DNA from: Streptomyces sp. NBC_01262
GTDB taxonomy: Bacteria; Actinomycetota; Actinomycetes; Streptomycetales; Streptomycetaceae
Assembly: GCF_036226365.1 (NCBI RefSeq)
Contig: NZ_CP108462.1
Span: forward strand, 7,286,501 to 7,350,500
Direction: 5' to 3'
DNA: 64,000 nt
Shown here piece by piece: positions 45,897 through 54,202 of this stretch (the stretch's first letter is position 1; every line of letters begins with the position of its first letter). The translations under genes were made by a program, and so were the position numbers. The notes below the pieces were generated by a model. That model did no database searches, was not told the DNA's origin, and saw nothing but the letters and a program-made list of their open reading frames with translations.

Positions 45897-46624
45897 CAGG
45901 TGAGGAGCTCCGTGGCGGTGACGGCGTGCAGGCTGCGGGCGTGCAGGCCGTCGAGGATGGCGGGAAGGGCGGCGATGGTGCCGGGGTGGCCGAGGTGGAG
46001 GCTGACGATGGATCCGGGGCGGACGCGGTGCAGGACGTTGGCGCCGATGGCGGGGGCGCCGGGGTCGGTGTAGTCGAGGGAGTCGACGTCGTAGGAGAGC
46101 ACCCGCGCGTACCCGGCGCGCAGGGCCGCCCGTTGGACGGTGGGGGTGACCAGGCGGGCCTGGGAGGGCCGGAACCAGCCGCCCGGGGAGCCGGTGAGGC
46201 GGCGCAGGCGGTCGGCGCAGCCGGCGATCTCGGCGTAGGCGTCCGCCGGGGACATGGTGTCGATGTCGCGGTGCGTCTGGGTGTGGTTGCCCAGCTCGTG
46301 GCCGCCGTCGAGGATCCGGTGGGCGAGCCGGGGGTACGCGTCGAGCCAGTCGCCGACGGCCAGCACGGTGAGCCGGGCGCCGGCGCGTTCGGCCTCGGCC
46401 AGCAGGGCGGTGGTGAGAGCGGGTTCGCCCCGGCCGTGGAAGGTCAGCGCGACCTGGGGGCGCGTCAGGGGACCGTGGGTGAACTGGACCGGGGGCGGAG
46501 CCGAGGCGTGAGGCCGCTCAGGCCTGGCGGCCACCGGTTCGGGGGCGTGACGGGTGGCGGCGCCGCAACCGGAGGCCAGGGCGGCGGCACCGGCGAGGAC
46601 GACGGTACGGCGGGTCATGGACAC
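45896..46624 (-). CDS. NodB-like polysaccharide deacetylase lipoprotein with altered motif 1
   Basis: 242 residues; lipobox ALASGC near residue 20. The NodB fold is seen in VALTFHGRGEPALTTALLAEAERAGARLTVLAVGDWL, HELGNHTQTHRDIDTMSP and WFRPSQARLVTP. The zinc-binding His pair (NHTQTH) is kept. The usual TFDDG of motif 1, whose Asp is the catalytic base and a metal ligand, is TFHGRG. Activity could be lost, changed or metal-independent. It is coupled to the propeller lipoprotein and may process or bind surface glycan with it. Confidence 0.85.
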   Translation of the reverse strand: MSMTRRTVVLAGAAALASGCGAATRHAPEPVAARPERPHASAPPPVQFTHGPLTRPQVALTFHGRGEPALTTALLAEAERAGARLTVLAVGDWLDAYPRLAHRILDGGHELGNHTQTHRDIDTMSPADAYAEIAGCADRLRRLTGSPGGWFRPSQARLVTPTVQRAALRAGYARVLSYDVDSLDYTDPGAPAIGANVLHRVRPGSIVSLHLGHPGTIAALPAILDGLHARSLHAVTATELLT

Positions 46625-46759
46625 GATGACCAGTTTAGTGATTTATGCGGCTATTGCTGCGATATGACGGGCAGTCGGGTGACCAGGGCGTCTTTGGTTA
46701 CCGCTCGGTATGTGGCTGCACGAGTATTGACGTGCGTATGTGGCGGCCCTTCTTATGTC

Positions 46760-46786
46760 TGTCGAACACTCGGACGGTGTTCGACA
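46760..46786. promoter_or_regulatory. perfect 10-bp inverted repeat upstream of second GH27
   Basis: TGTCGAACAC (46760-46769) and GTGTTCGACA (46777-46786) with a 7-bp spacer, 29 bp upstream of the start. The GH27 operator of 21 kb is not present here, so this copy is probably controlled differently. Confidence 0.6.
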
Positions 46787-46815
46787 TTCCGAACAGTCAG
46801 CCCCGGGAGAGCCGC

Positions 46816-48777
46816 ATGACCCCCACCCCCACGCGCGCCATCAGACGCATCGTCATCCAGGCGCTGGTCCTCAGCGTTGCCCTCGTCGGTTTTCTCGCCG
46901 CCCCCCGTCAGTCCGAGCCGGTGACGCAGACCGCCCCCGTCGCCGCCGCGCAGGTCTCCGTCACCCCGCCCCCCATGGGCTGGGCCTCCTGGAACAGCTT
47001 CGCCAGCGTCATCGACTACGCCACCATCAAGGCCCAGGCCGACGCCCTGGTCTCCTCCGGGCTGGCGGCCAAGGGCTACAAGTACATCAACATCGACGAG
47101 GGCTGGTGGCTGGGCACCCGTGACAGCAGCGGCAACATCACCGTCGACACCACCAAGTGGCCGGGCGGGATGGCGGCCATCGCCACGTACATCCACAGCC
47201 TGGGCCTGAAGGCGGGCATCTACACCGACGCCGGCCTGAACGGCTGCGGGTACTACTACCCCACCCCCTCCGGCACCGCCGCCGCCCCCAACACCGGCAG
47301 TGAGGGCCACTACCAGCAGGACCTGACGGCCTTCCAGAACTGGGGCTTCGACTACGTCAAGGTCGACTGGTGCGGCGGCCAGGCCGAGGGCCTCAGCCAG
47401 GAGACCACGTACAAGGCGATCACCGCCGCCAACACCGCCGCGACCGCCGTCACCGGGCGTTCGATGGTGCTGTCGTTCTGCGAGTGGGGCAGCGGCAACC
47501 CCTGGAACTGGGCCACCGGTTACGGCGACCTGTGGCGCACCAGCGATGACATCATCCTCTACGGCGACACCGCGACCACCGCGAAGATGCTGACCAACTT
47601 CGACAAGGGCCTGCACCCGGCCGCCCAGCACACCGGCTACTACAACGACCCGGACATGCTGATGACGGGCATGAGCGGCCTTACCGCCGCCCAGAACCGC
47701 ACCCACATGTCCCTCTGGGCGATCTCGGGCGCGCCGCTGCTCGCCGGCAACAACCTCGCCACCATGACCTCCGCCACCGCCGCCATCCTCGGCAACTCCG
47801 AACTCATCGGCATCGACCAGGACGCCCGCGGCCTCCAGGGCGTCAAGGTCGCCGAGGACACCACCGGTCTGCAGGTCTACAGCAAGGTCCTGGCCGGCAC
47901 CGGCAAGCGGGCCGTCCTGCTCCTCAACCGCACCTCCGCCGCCGCCAACATCACCGCCCGCTGGGCCGACATGGGGCTCACCACCGCCTCCGCGTCGGTG
48001 CGCAACATCTGGTCGGCCACCACCGTCGGCTCGTACGCCACGAGCTACACCACCTCCGTCCCCGCCGGTGAGGGCGTCCTGCTCACCGTGACCGGCGGCA
48101 CCGAGGCCACCGGCACCACCTACACCGGCTCCACCTCGGTCGCCGTCACCGCGGCCGCCGCGGGCACCAAGCTGGCCGACATCACCTACGCCAACGGCGG
48201 CACCACGGCCGCCAAGACCACCCTCAAGGTCAACGGCCAGTACTCCACGATCGTCTCCCTGCCGCCCACCGGCTCCGCGAGCACCTACGGCACCGTGTCC
48301 GTACTGCTGACACTCGCCAAGGGCAGCAACACGGTCACCTTCTCCACCGCCCCCAGCAACCTCTACGTCCAGGACCTGACGGGGACCAACGGCACCGCCC
48401 TCGTCGGCACCGGCTCCGGCCGCTGCGCCGACCTGAACCAGAACACGATCGTCAACGGCGCCCAGGCCCAGCTGTGGGACTGCTCGGGCGGCCAGAACGA
48501 GACGTTCACGTACACCTCGCGCAGCGAGCTCGTCCTGTACGGCAACAAGTGCCTCGACGCCTACAACAGCGGCACCACGAACGGCACCAAGGTCGTCATC
48601 TGGGACTGCAACAGCGGCACCAACCAGAAGTGGACGATCAACTCGTCCACCGGCACCATCACCAACAACGTCTCCGGGCTCTGCCTGGACGCGTACGGCG
48701 CCGCCACGGCCAACGGCACGCTGCTGGACCTGTGGACCTGCAACGGCGGGACGAACCAGAAGTGGACCCTGAACTGA
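46816..48777 (+). CDS. secreted GH27 alpha-galactosidase with ricin-B (CBM13) domain, paralogue
   Basis: 653 residues from ATG 46816; the frame is open from 46645 but the signal peptide begins here (IRRIVIQALVLSVALVGFLAA). The catalytic barrel opens PMGWASWNSFASVIDY, with nucleophile Asp in VKVDWCGG and acid/base Asp in YYNDPDMLMTGMSG. The C-terminus is a ricin trefoil (SGRCADLNQNTIVNGAQAQLWDC, KCLDAYNSGTTNGTKV, LCLDAYGAATANGTLLDLW). Unlike the 21-kb copy, no complete CBM35-like module is seen. The two share long stretches, including about 160 bp that differ at only two positions. It would hydrolyse alpha-galactosides outside the cell. Confidence 0.92.
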   Translation: MTPTPTRAIRRIVIQALVLSVALVGFLAAPRQSEPVTQTAPVAAAQVSVTPPPMGWASWNSFASVIDYATIKAQADALVSSGLAAKGYKYINIDEGWWLGTRDSSGNITVDTTKWPGGMAAIATYIHSLGLKAGIYTDAGLNGCGYYYPTPSGTAAAPNTGSEGHYQQDLTAFQNWGFDYVKVDWCGGQAEGLSQETTYKAITAANTAATAVTGRSMVLSFCEWGSGNPWNWATGYGDLWRTSDDIILYGDTATTAKMLTNFDKGLHPAAQHTGYYNDPDMLMTGMSGLTAAQNRTHMSLWAISGAPLLAGNNLATMTSATAAILGNSELIGIDQDARGLQGVKVAEDTTGLQVYSKVLAGTGKRAVLLLNRTSAAANITARWADMGLTTASASVRNIWSATTVGSYATSYTTSVPAGEGVLLTVTGGTEATGTTYTGSTSVAVTAAAAGTKLADITYANGGTTAAKTTLKVNGQYSTIVSLPPTGSASTYGTVSVLLTLAKGSNTVTFSTAPSNLYVQDLTGTNGTALVGTGSGRCADLNQNTIVNGAQAQLWDCSGGQNETFTYTSRSELVLYGNKCLDAYNSGTTNGTKVVIWDCNSGTNQKWTINSSTGTITNNVSGLCLDAYGAATANGTLLDLWTCNGGTNQKWTLN

Positions 48778-48795
48778 TCTGACAGCTCGTACCAC

Positions 48796-48836
48796 GTCAA
48801 CGGGCCGGCGGGCCGTGTGCCCGCCGGCCCGTTGAC
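48796..48836 (+). terminator. perfect 18-bp hairpin terminator
   Basis: GTCAACGGGCCGGCGGGC (48796-48813) pairs perfectly with the arm at 48819-48836 around CGTGT, starting 18 bp after the GH27 stop. Confidence 0.8.
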
Positions 48837-48940
48837 CGTATCTGGACGATCCCGTGCGTTCTGTGCCGGGTCGCGTCCGGTGCCTGCCATGATGTGCGCG
48901 CCGCACCCGCCTGTGTTCCTCTCCGGAAAGGTCCAGTTCT

Positions 48941-49543
48941 GTGAGCGTCAGGATTCAGCCCACCGCCCAGGTCGACGAGAAGGCCGAGCTCGGAGAGGGG
49001 ACCACCGTCTGGGATCTGGCGCAGATCCGGGAGGACGCCCGTCTGGGCCGCAGCTGCATCGTGGGCCGGGGGGCGTACGTGGGTCCGGGGGTGTGGATCG
49101 GTGACAATGTGAAGCTCCAGAACTACGCGCTGGTATACGAGCCGGCGGTGCTCGCCGACGGGGTGTTCGTCGGCCCGGCGGCGGTGCTCACCAACGACTA
49201 CTACCCCCGGTCGGTGGACCCCGACGGCAGGCAGAAGCGCGGTGGCGACTGGGAGCCGGTGGCGGTCGTGGTGTCCGAGGGCGCGTCGCTGGGGGCCCGG
49301 TCGGTGTGCGTGGCGCCGGTGCGCGTAGGGCGTTGGGCGCTGGTGGCGGCGGGTGCGGTGGTGACCCGGGACGTGCCGGACTTCGCGCTCGTGGCGGGTG
49401 TGCCGGCGCGCCGGATCGGCTGGGTGGGCAAGGCCGGGGTGCGGCTGGTGGAGCGGGACGGGGAGCCGGGCGGCGGGTGGGAATGCCCCGATACGGGTGC
49501 GCTGTACGACGAGAAGGACGGCGTGCTCGTCGAGCGCGCATGA
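48941..49543 (+). CDS. WlbB/WbpD-type hexapeptide acyltransferase
   Basis: 200 residues from GTG 48941. It is a left-handed beta-helix of hexapeptide repeats: IQPTAQVDEKAELGEGTTVWDLAQIREDARLG, GAYVGPGVWIGDNVKLQNYALVYEPAVLADGVFVGPAAVLTNDYYPRSVDPDG and GRWALVAAGAVVTRDVPDFALVAGVPARRIGWVG. The order and the FVGPAAVLTNDYYPR motif match N-acetyltransferases that act on UDP-3-amino-HexNAc-uronates. It likely acylates an amino group on a nucleotide sugar. The dehydrogenase and epimerase of the same region could supply the HexNAcA precursor, but no aminotransferase is visible. Confidence 0.87.
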   Translation: MSVRIQPTAQVDEKAELGEGTTVWDLAQIREDARLGRSCIVGRGAYVGPGVWIGDNVKLQNYALVYEPAVLADGVFVGPAAVLTNDYYPRSVDPDGRQKRGGDWEPVAVVVSEGASLGARSVCVAPVRVGRWALVAAGAVVTRDVPDFALVAGVPARRIGWVGKAGVRLVERDGEPGGGWECPDTGALYDEKDGVLVERA

Positions 49544-49788
49544 CAGGCTCTTTTCCTCAAAACGCCAATCCTCGAACATCCATAGGCATATCGTGTGTCC
49601 GAACCGTGCAGACTGAGCACAGCGAGAACACAGACCAGTAGTGCGCAGTGGGGGATTACGGGGGTGGGGCACAGCTGTGCCCAAAACCTGGGGCGGGACC
49701 AACTCCAACACCTTGGCGTCGGTCCATGCCTGCGTGCGCCCGCAGCCGCATCACCGTCACGACCCTGGGGGGTTGGTGTGCCCAAACG

Positions 49789-50952
49789 ATGACCACCACA
49801 CGTCTGGCGGCGCTCGGCCATGAGGAGCCGACGCTGCTCCCGCTCGCCCAACGGCTGCTCGCCGTGGCCGAGGCGGGACTGCCCTCGATGCTCCTTCCCG
49901 GCGGCGAGAACTTCGCCTTCACCATGGCCGCGCAGGCCTCGCCCGGCGGCTGGAGCCTGGAGCGGCGCGGCACCAGCACCCGGTACGCGGCCATCACCGC
50001 GCTGGGCGTCCGGTTCCTCCCGGAGGACCGGCAGCGCGCGGTGCTCGCGGGGCGCACCGCCGAGGAATTCGCCGGTCTGCTGGTCGAGTCGCTGCCCGGG
50101 GTGACCAACCTCGGCGACGCGGCGCTCATCGCCTGGGCGGCGGCCGAGACGGGCCACCCCAAGCTGTCCGACGCCCTCGCCCGGGTCGCGGAACTGGACG
50201 ACGACAGCCGCCCGCAGTACACCGTGGAGGCGGCCTGGGTGCTGTCCGCGCTCGCGGCGGCTCGCGGCACGGTCGATGTGGAGAATCGTTTCACCGCAGC
50301 TCGCGACCGCCTGCTGCGGGCCCGGATCGGTGAAAGCCCGCTGTTCCCGCATGCCACCGGGCCCGGCCTGGTGCCCTGGTACCGGGCGCATGTGAGCTGC
50401 TTCGCCGACCAGACGTACCCGCTCCAGGCCCTCGCCCGCGCCCACGCGAGCGGCGACGGGGACCCGCAGGCGCTGGCCGCCTCCGAGGCCTGCGCCGCGC
50501 GCATCTGCGAACTGCAGGGCGACGGCGGCCAGTGGTGGTGGCACTACGACGCCCGCACCGGCGGCGTCGTGGAGGGCTACCCGGTCTACAGCGTCCACCA
50601 GCACGCGATGGCGCCGACCGCCCTGTTCGACCTCGCGGACGCCGGCGGCACCGACTTCGGCGCGGCGATCCGCAAGGGCCTGCGCTGGATGACGGAGGTG
50701 CCCGAACTGGCCGCCGCGCCCGAGGGCCCGGAGGAGATGATCCTCGACGAACTCGGCGTCACCTGGCGCAAGGTCTACCGCGGCGACCCGAAGAAGGCCG
50801 TCCGCGCCGCCCGCGGGGCCAGTACCCGCGTGGCCTCCGGCCTGCGGCTGAAGTCCCTGGACCGGGTGTTCCGTCCCGTCTCGGTGGACCGCGAATGCCG
50901 GCCGTACGAATTCGGCTGGATGCTCTTCGCCTGGCTCGGGGGCCGAATATGA
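49789..50952 (+). CDS. alpha/alpha-toroid-like protein of unknown function
   Basis: 387 residues from ATG 49789; GTG 49777 is an alternative. No signal peptide. It is rich in helical repeats with aromatic and glycine turns: AAQASPGGWSLERRGTSTRYAAITALGVRFL, GVTNLGDAALIAWAAAETGHPKL, PLFPHATGPGLVPWYRAHVSCFADQTYPLQALARAH and GQWWWHYDARTGGVVEGYPVYSVHQHAMAPTALFDLADAGG. The pattern resembles prenyltransferase/cyclase or glycoside-hydrolase toroids but I cannot assign a family. It overlaps the GT26 gene (ATGA), so it is probably part of the glycan pathway. Confidence 0.75.
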   Translation: MTTTRLAALGHEEPTLLPLAQRLLAVAEAGLPSMLLPGGENFAFTMAAQASPGGWSLERRGTSTRYAAITALGVRFLPEDRQRAVLAGRTAEEFAGLLVESLPGVTNLGDAALIAWAAAETGHPKLSDALARVAELDDDSRPQYTVEAAWVLSALAAARGTVDVENRFTAARDRLLRARIGESPLFPHATGPGLVPWYRAHVSCFADQTYPLQALARAHASGDGDPQALAASEACAARICELQGDGGQWWWHYDARTGGVVEGYPVYSVHQHAMAPTALFDLADAGGTDFGAAIRKGLRWMTEVPELAAAPEGPEEMILDELGVTWRKVYRGDPKKAVRAARGASTRVASGLRLKSLDRVFRPVSVDRECRPYEFGWMLFAWLGGRI

Positions 50953-51734
50953 CCAAGCACCAGACCGGGCGCCAGACTCTCTTCGGGGTCGAGCTGGACC
51001 CGCTGACCATGGACGAGACCGTAGAGCGCTGCCTCCGGGCGGTCCGCGACGGGGAGCGGCTGGAGATCGGGGTGGTCAACGCCGCGAAGCTGGTCAACAT
51101 GCGGCGGGACCCCCGGCTCGCCCAGGCGGTGTCCGGCTGCGACCTCGTCCTCGCCGACGGCCAGGCCGTGGTCTGGGCCGGCCGCGTGCTGCGCGCCCGG
51201 CTGCCGGAGCGGGTGGCCGGGATCGACCTGTTCATGCGGCTGCTGGCCGAGGCCGAGTCGGCGGGCATGTCCGTCTACTTCCTCGGCGCCAAGGAAGACG
51301 TACTGGAGCAGATGCTGCTCCGGGTCGCGGACCGCTTCCCGGGGCTGAAGGTGGCCGGCAGCCGGAACGGCTACTTCGACGACACCGAGCAGCAGGCCAT
51401 CGCGGACGCGATCGGCGACAGCGGCGCGCAACTGCTCTTCCTGGGCATGACCTCGCCCAAGAAGGAGATCTTCACCGCCGGTTACGGCACCCGCACCGGC
51501 GCCCGGGTCGTGCACGGCGTCGGCGGCTCCTTCGACATCCTGGCCGGCGTCACCCGGCGGGCCCCCGCGGCCTGGCAGCGGCTGGGCGTCGAGTGGCTCT
51601 ACCGCGCGCTGCAGGAGCCGCGCCGCCTGGGCCGCCGCTACCTCACCACCAACGCCGCCTTCGTCCTCATGACGGCACGGGAGCTCATCCGCCCCACCCC
51701 GTCCCCCGCCGGTCCCGCGAACAGGAGCAACTGA
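50949..51734 (+). CDS. WecG/TagA/CpsF-family GT26 glycosyltransferase
   Basis: 261 residues from ATG 50949 (overlap ATGA with the upstream gene). Motifs: ELDPLTMDETVERCLRAV, IGVVNAAKLVNMRRDPRL, DLVLADGQAVVWAGRVL, GIDLFMRLLAEAESAGMSVYFLGAKEDVLE, LLFLGMTSPKKEIF and VHGVGGSFDILAGVTRRAPAAWQRLGVEWLYRALQEPRRLGRRY. GT26 enzymes transfer N-acetylmannosamine or its uronic acid to polyprenyl-diphosphate-GlcNAc. The epimerase and dehydrogenase genes directly downstream can supply such a donor. This is probably the second sugar-adding step of a wall or surface glycan. Confidence 0.9.
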   Translation: MTKHQTGRQTLFGVELDPLTMDETVERCLRAVRDGERLEIGVVNAAKLVNMRRDPRLAQAVSGCDLVLADGQAVVWAGRVLRARLPERVAGIDLFMRLLAEAESAGMSVYFLGAKEDVLEQMLLRVADRFPGLKVAGSRNGYFDDTEQQAIADAIGDSGAQLLFLGMTSPKKEIFTAGYGTRTGARVVHGVGGSFDILAGVTRRAPAAWQRLGVEWLYRALQEPRRLGRRYLTTNAAFVLMTARELIRPTPSPAGPANRSN

Positions 51735-52990
51735 TGCGCGTCGTCGTTGTCGGACAGGGATACGTCGGACTGCCGCTGGCCATCCGTGCCGCCGAGGCCG
51801 GCCACGAGGTGATCGGCTACGACGTGGACGCGCGGCGGGTCAAGACCCTCGCCGCCGGGGAGTCCTTCGTCGAGGACGTCTCCTCGGCACGGATCCGCGC
51901 CGCGATGGACCGCGGCGCCTACCGCCCGAGCGACGCGGCCCGCGACTGCGGCGGCTTCGACGTCGCCGTGGTCACCGTGCCCACCCCGCTGCACGAGGGC
52001 ACCCCCGACCTCAGCTACATCCGGGAGTCGGCGGTCACGCTGGCCCGCTATCTGCGCCCCGGGGCCACCGTCGTCCTGGAGTCGACCACCTACCCCGGCA
52101 CCACCCAGGAGCTGTTCGCCCCCATCCTGGAGGACGGCTCCGGGCTCACCGCCGGCACGGACTTCCACCTCGGCTACAGCCCCGAGCGGATCGACCCGGG
52201 GAACGCCGTCTGGGGCTTCAAGGAGACCCCGAAGGTCGTCTCCGGCGTCAACGAGAGCTCGCTGAAGGCCGTACGGGACTTCTACGACGACCTCGTCGAC
52301 ACCACCGTGCCGGTGAGCTCCCCGAAGGAGGCCGAGCTCGCCAAGCTGCTGGAGAACACCTTCCGGCATGTGAACATCGCACTGGTCAACGAGATCGCGA
52401 TGTTCGCGCACCACCTGGACATCGACGTCTGGCAGGCCATCGAGGCCGCGTCCAGCAAGCCCTTCGGCTTCATGAAGTTCACCCCCGGACCGGGCGTCGG
52501 CGGCCACTGCCTGCCGATCGACCCGTCCTACCTGTCCTGGCGGGTGCAGCGTGAACTCGGCCAGAGCTTCCGCTTCGTGGAGCTGGCCAACGACATCAAC
52601 AACCACATGCCCGAGTACGTCACCCGCCGCATCATCGACGCCTTCAACGAGCGGCGCCGGTCCGTCAACGGCTCGCGCGTGCTGCTGCTCGGGCTGGCGT
52701 ACAAGAAGAACACCGGCGACGCCCGCGAGTCCCCGGCCCTGCGCATCACCCAGCTGCTGCTGGACATGGGGGCCCAGGTCAGGGCGGCGGACCCGCATGT
52801 CGTCGAGAGCCTGCCGGTGGACGCCCGGCTGGTGCGGGTCGAGGTGACGGCCGAGGAGCTGGCGGCCGCCGACATGGTCGTCCTGCTCACCGACCACGAC
52901 GGCTTCGACTACGAACTCGTGGCCGAGCACGCCCCCTTCGTCCTCGACTGCCGCCGTCGGCTGTCCGGATCCAACATCGAGGTGCTCTGA
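51734..52990 (+). CDS. UDP-N-acetylhexosamine dehydrogenase (WecC/WbpA family)
   Basis: 418 residues from ATG 51734 (AGGAG 6 nt upstream; overlaps the GT26 stop by one base). N-terminal VVVVGQGYVGLPLAIRAAEAGHEVIGYDV binds NAD. FDVAVVTVPTPLHEGTPDLSYIRES, VLESTTYPGTTQELF and DFHLGYSPERIDPGNAVW are characteristic of WbpA-like enzymes. The catalytic cysteine is in GPGVGGHCLPIDPSYLSW. The C-terminal domain has VLLLGLAYKKNTGDARESPAL. It oxidises UDP-GlcNAc or UDP-ManNAc to the uronic acid in two NAD steps. The two substrates cannot be separated by reading; the 2-epimerase next to it favours UDP-ManNAc. Confidence 0.88.
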   Translation: MRVVVVGQGYVGLPLAIRAAEAGHEVIGYDVDARRVKTLAAGESFVEDVSSARIRAAMDRGAYRPSDAARDCGGFDVAVVTVPTPLHEGTPDLSYIRESAVTLARYLRPGATVVLESTTYPGTTQELFAPILEDGSGLTAGTDFHLGYSPERIDPGNAVWGFKETPKVVSGVNESSLKAVRDFYDDLVDTTVPVSSPKEAELAKLLENTFRHVNIALVNEIAMFAHHLDIDVWQAIEAASSKPFGFMKFTPGPGVGGHCLPIDPSYLSWRVQRELGQSFRFVELANDINNHMPEYVTRRIIDAFNERRRSVNGSRVLLLGLAYKKNTGDARESPALRITQLLLDMGAQVRAADPHVVESLPVDARLVRVEVTAEELAAADMVVLLTDHDGFDYELVAEHAPFVLDCRRRLSGSNIEVL

Positions 52991-52993
52991 GCC

Positions 52994-54151
52994 GTGTCCG
53001 CGTTGCGAGTGGTCTGTGTCGCCGGGGCGCGACCCAACTACATGAAGATCAAGCCGGTGATGGACGCCCTGGAGCGCCGGGGCGCCGAGGTGGTTCTCGT
53101 CCACACCGGCCAGCACTACGACCCGGCCATGAACGACGTGTTCTTCGCCGACCTCGGGATCCGGCCGCCCGACCGCTTCCTCGGGGTCGGCTCCGGCAGC
53201 CACGCCGAGCAGACCGGACGCGTGATGACGGCGTTCGAGCCGCTGCTCGCCGAGGTGTCCCCGGACATCGTCGTCGTGGTCGGCGACATCAACTCCACCC
53301 TGGCCTGCGCCCTGGTCACCGCCAAGGCCGGGCCGCTGCTCGCCCACGTCGAGTCCGGCCTGCGCAGCCGTGACTGGAGCATGCCGGAGGAGGTCAACCG
53401 GGTCGCCACCGACCGGGTCAGCGACTACCTGCTGGCCCCCTCGCCCGACGCGGTCGAGAACCTGCGGGCGGAGGGGTACCGGGAGGACCAGATCCACCTG
53501 GTCGGCAATGTCATGATCGACACACTGCTGGCCAACCTGGAGCGGGCCAGGGCGTCGGCCATCCTGGATGAATACGGCCTGGTCAAGGGCGAGTACGGCC
53601 TTGTCACCCTGCACCGGCCGGCCAATGTGGACGATCCCGAGGTGCTCGCCGGGCTGCTGAAGGCCCTGGGCGAGATCGCCGGCCGCTGCCCGCTGCTGCT
53701 GCCCGTGCACCCGCGGGCGGCGGCGCGGCTGGCCGACATCGGGGTTCCCGGCGGCATCCGGCTCGTACCGCCCGCCGGTTACCTGGACTTCATCGCCCTG
53801 CAGGACTCCGCCCGTATCGTGCTGACCGACTCGGGCGGCGTACAGGAGGAGACCACCGCGCTGGGCGTGCCGTGCGTGACGCTGCGGGACAACACCGAGC
53901 GGCCCATCACCGTCGAGCAGGGCACCAACGTGCTGGCCGGCCGGGATCCGGAGCGGATCGTGGCCACGGTGAACCGGGTGCTGGACGGCCCGCCCGCGCA
54001 GCGCCGGCCCGAGCTGTGGGACGGCCGGGCCAGCGAGCGGATCGCCGATGTGCTGCTGGAAGGAGGCACCGCGAGCACCAGGCCGAGACCGACCGACGTG
54101 ACCACCGATCAGACCACCGGCCCGACCGCCGACCAAACGCTCTTCGTATGA
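52994..54151 (+). CDS. wecB: UDP-N-acetylglucosamine 2-epimerase (non-hydrolysing)
   Basis: 385 residues from GTG 52994, 3 bp after the dehydrogenase. Family hallmarks: VVCVAGARPNYMKIKPVMDAL, LVHTGQHYDPAMNDVFF, VVVGDINSTLACALVTAK, HVESGLRSRDWSMPEEVNRVATDRVSDYLLAPS, GLVTLHRPANVDDPEVL, IVLTDSGGVQEETTALGVPCVTLRDNTERPITVEQGTNVL. It interconverts UDP-GlcNAc and UDP-ManNAc. The last 30 residues are Thr/Arg-rich and unlike the family. With the dehydrogenase it yields UDP-ManNAcA for the GT26 enzyme. Confidence 0.93.
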   Translation: MSALRVVCVAGARPNYMKIKPVMDALERRGAEVVLVHTGQHYDPAMNDVFFADLGIRPPDRFLGVGSGSHAEQTGRVMTAFEPLLAEVSPDIVVVVGDINSTLACALVTAKAGPLLAHVESGLRSRDWSMPEEVNRVATDRVSDYLLAPSPDAVENLRAEGYREDQIHLVGNVMIDTLLANLERARASAILDEYGLVKGEYGLVTLHRPANVDDPEVLAGLLKALGEIAGRCPLLLPVHPRAAARLADIGVPGGIRLVPPAGYLDFIALQDSARIVLTDSGGVQEETTALGVPCVTLRDNTERPITVEQGTNVLAGRDPERIVATVNRVLDGPPAQRRPELWDGRASERIADVLLEGGTASTRPRPTDVTTDQTTGPTADQTLFV

Positions 54152-54202
54152 TCCGGTTGCAACATATGCTCGACGAACATCGGGTCGCGAGGGGAAACCA
54201 CC

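Noticed and set aside
46760..46786. LexA/SOS box
   Set aside because: The half-sites resemble CGAAC/GTTCG but the spacer is too long for the actinobacterial LexA box, and the gene is a glycosidase.
46753..48906. 717-codon minus-strand open frame opposite the second GH27 gene
   Set aside because: Antisense shadow with low-complexity G/V/D runs and no motif.
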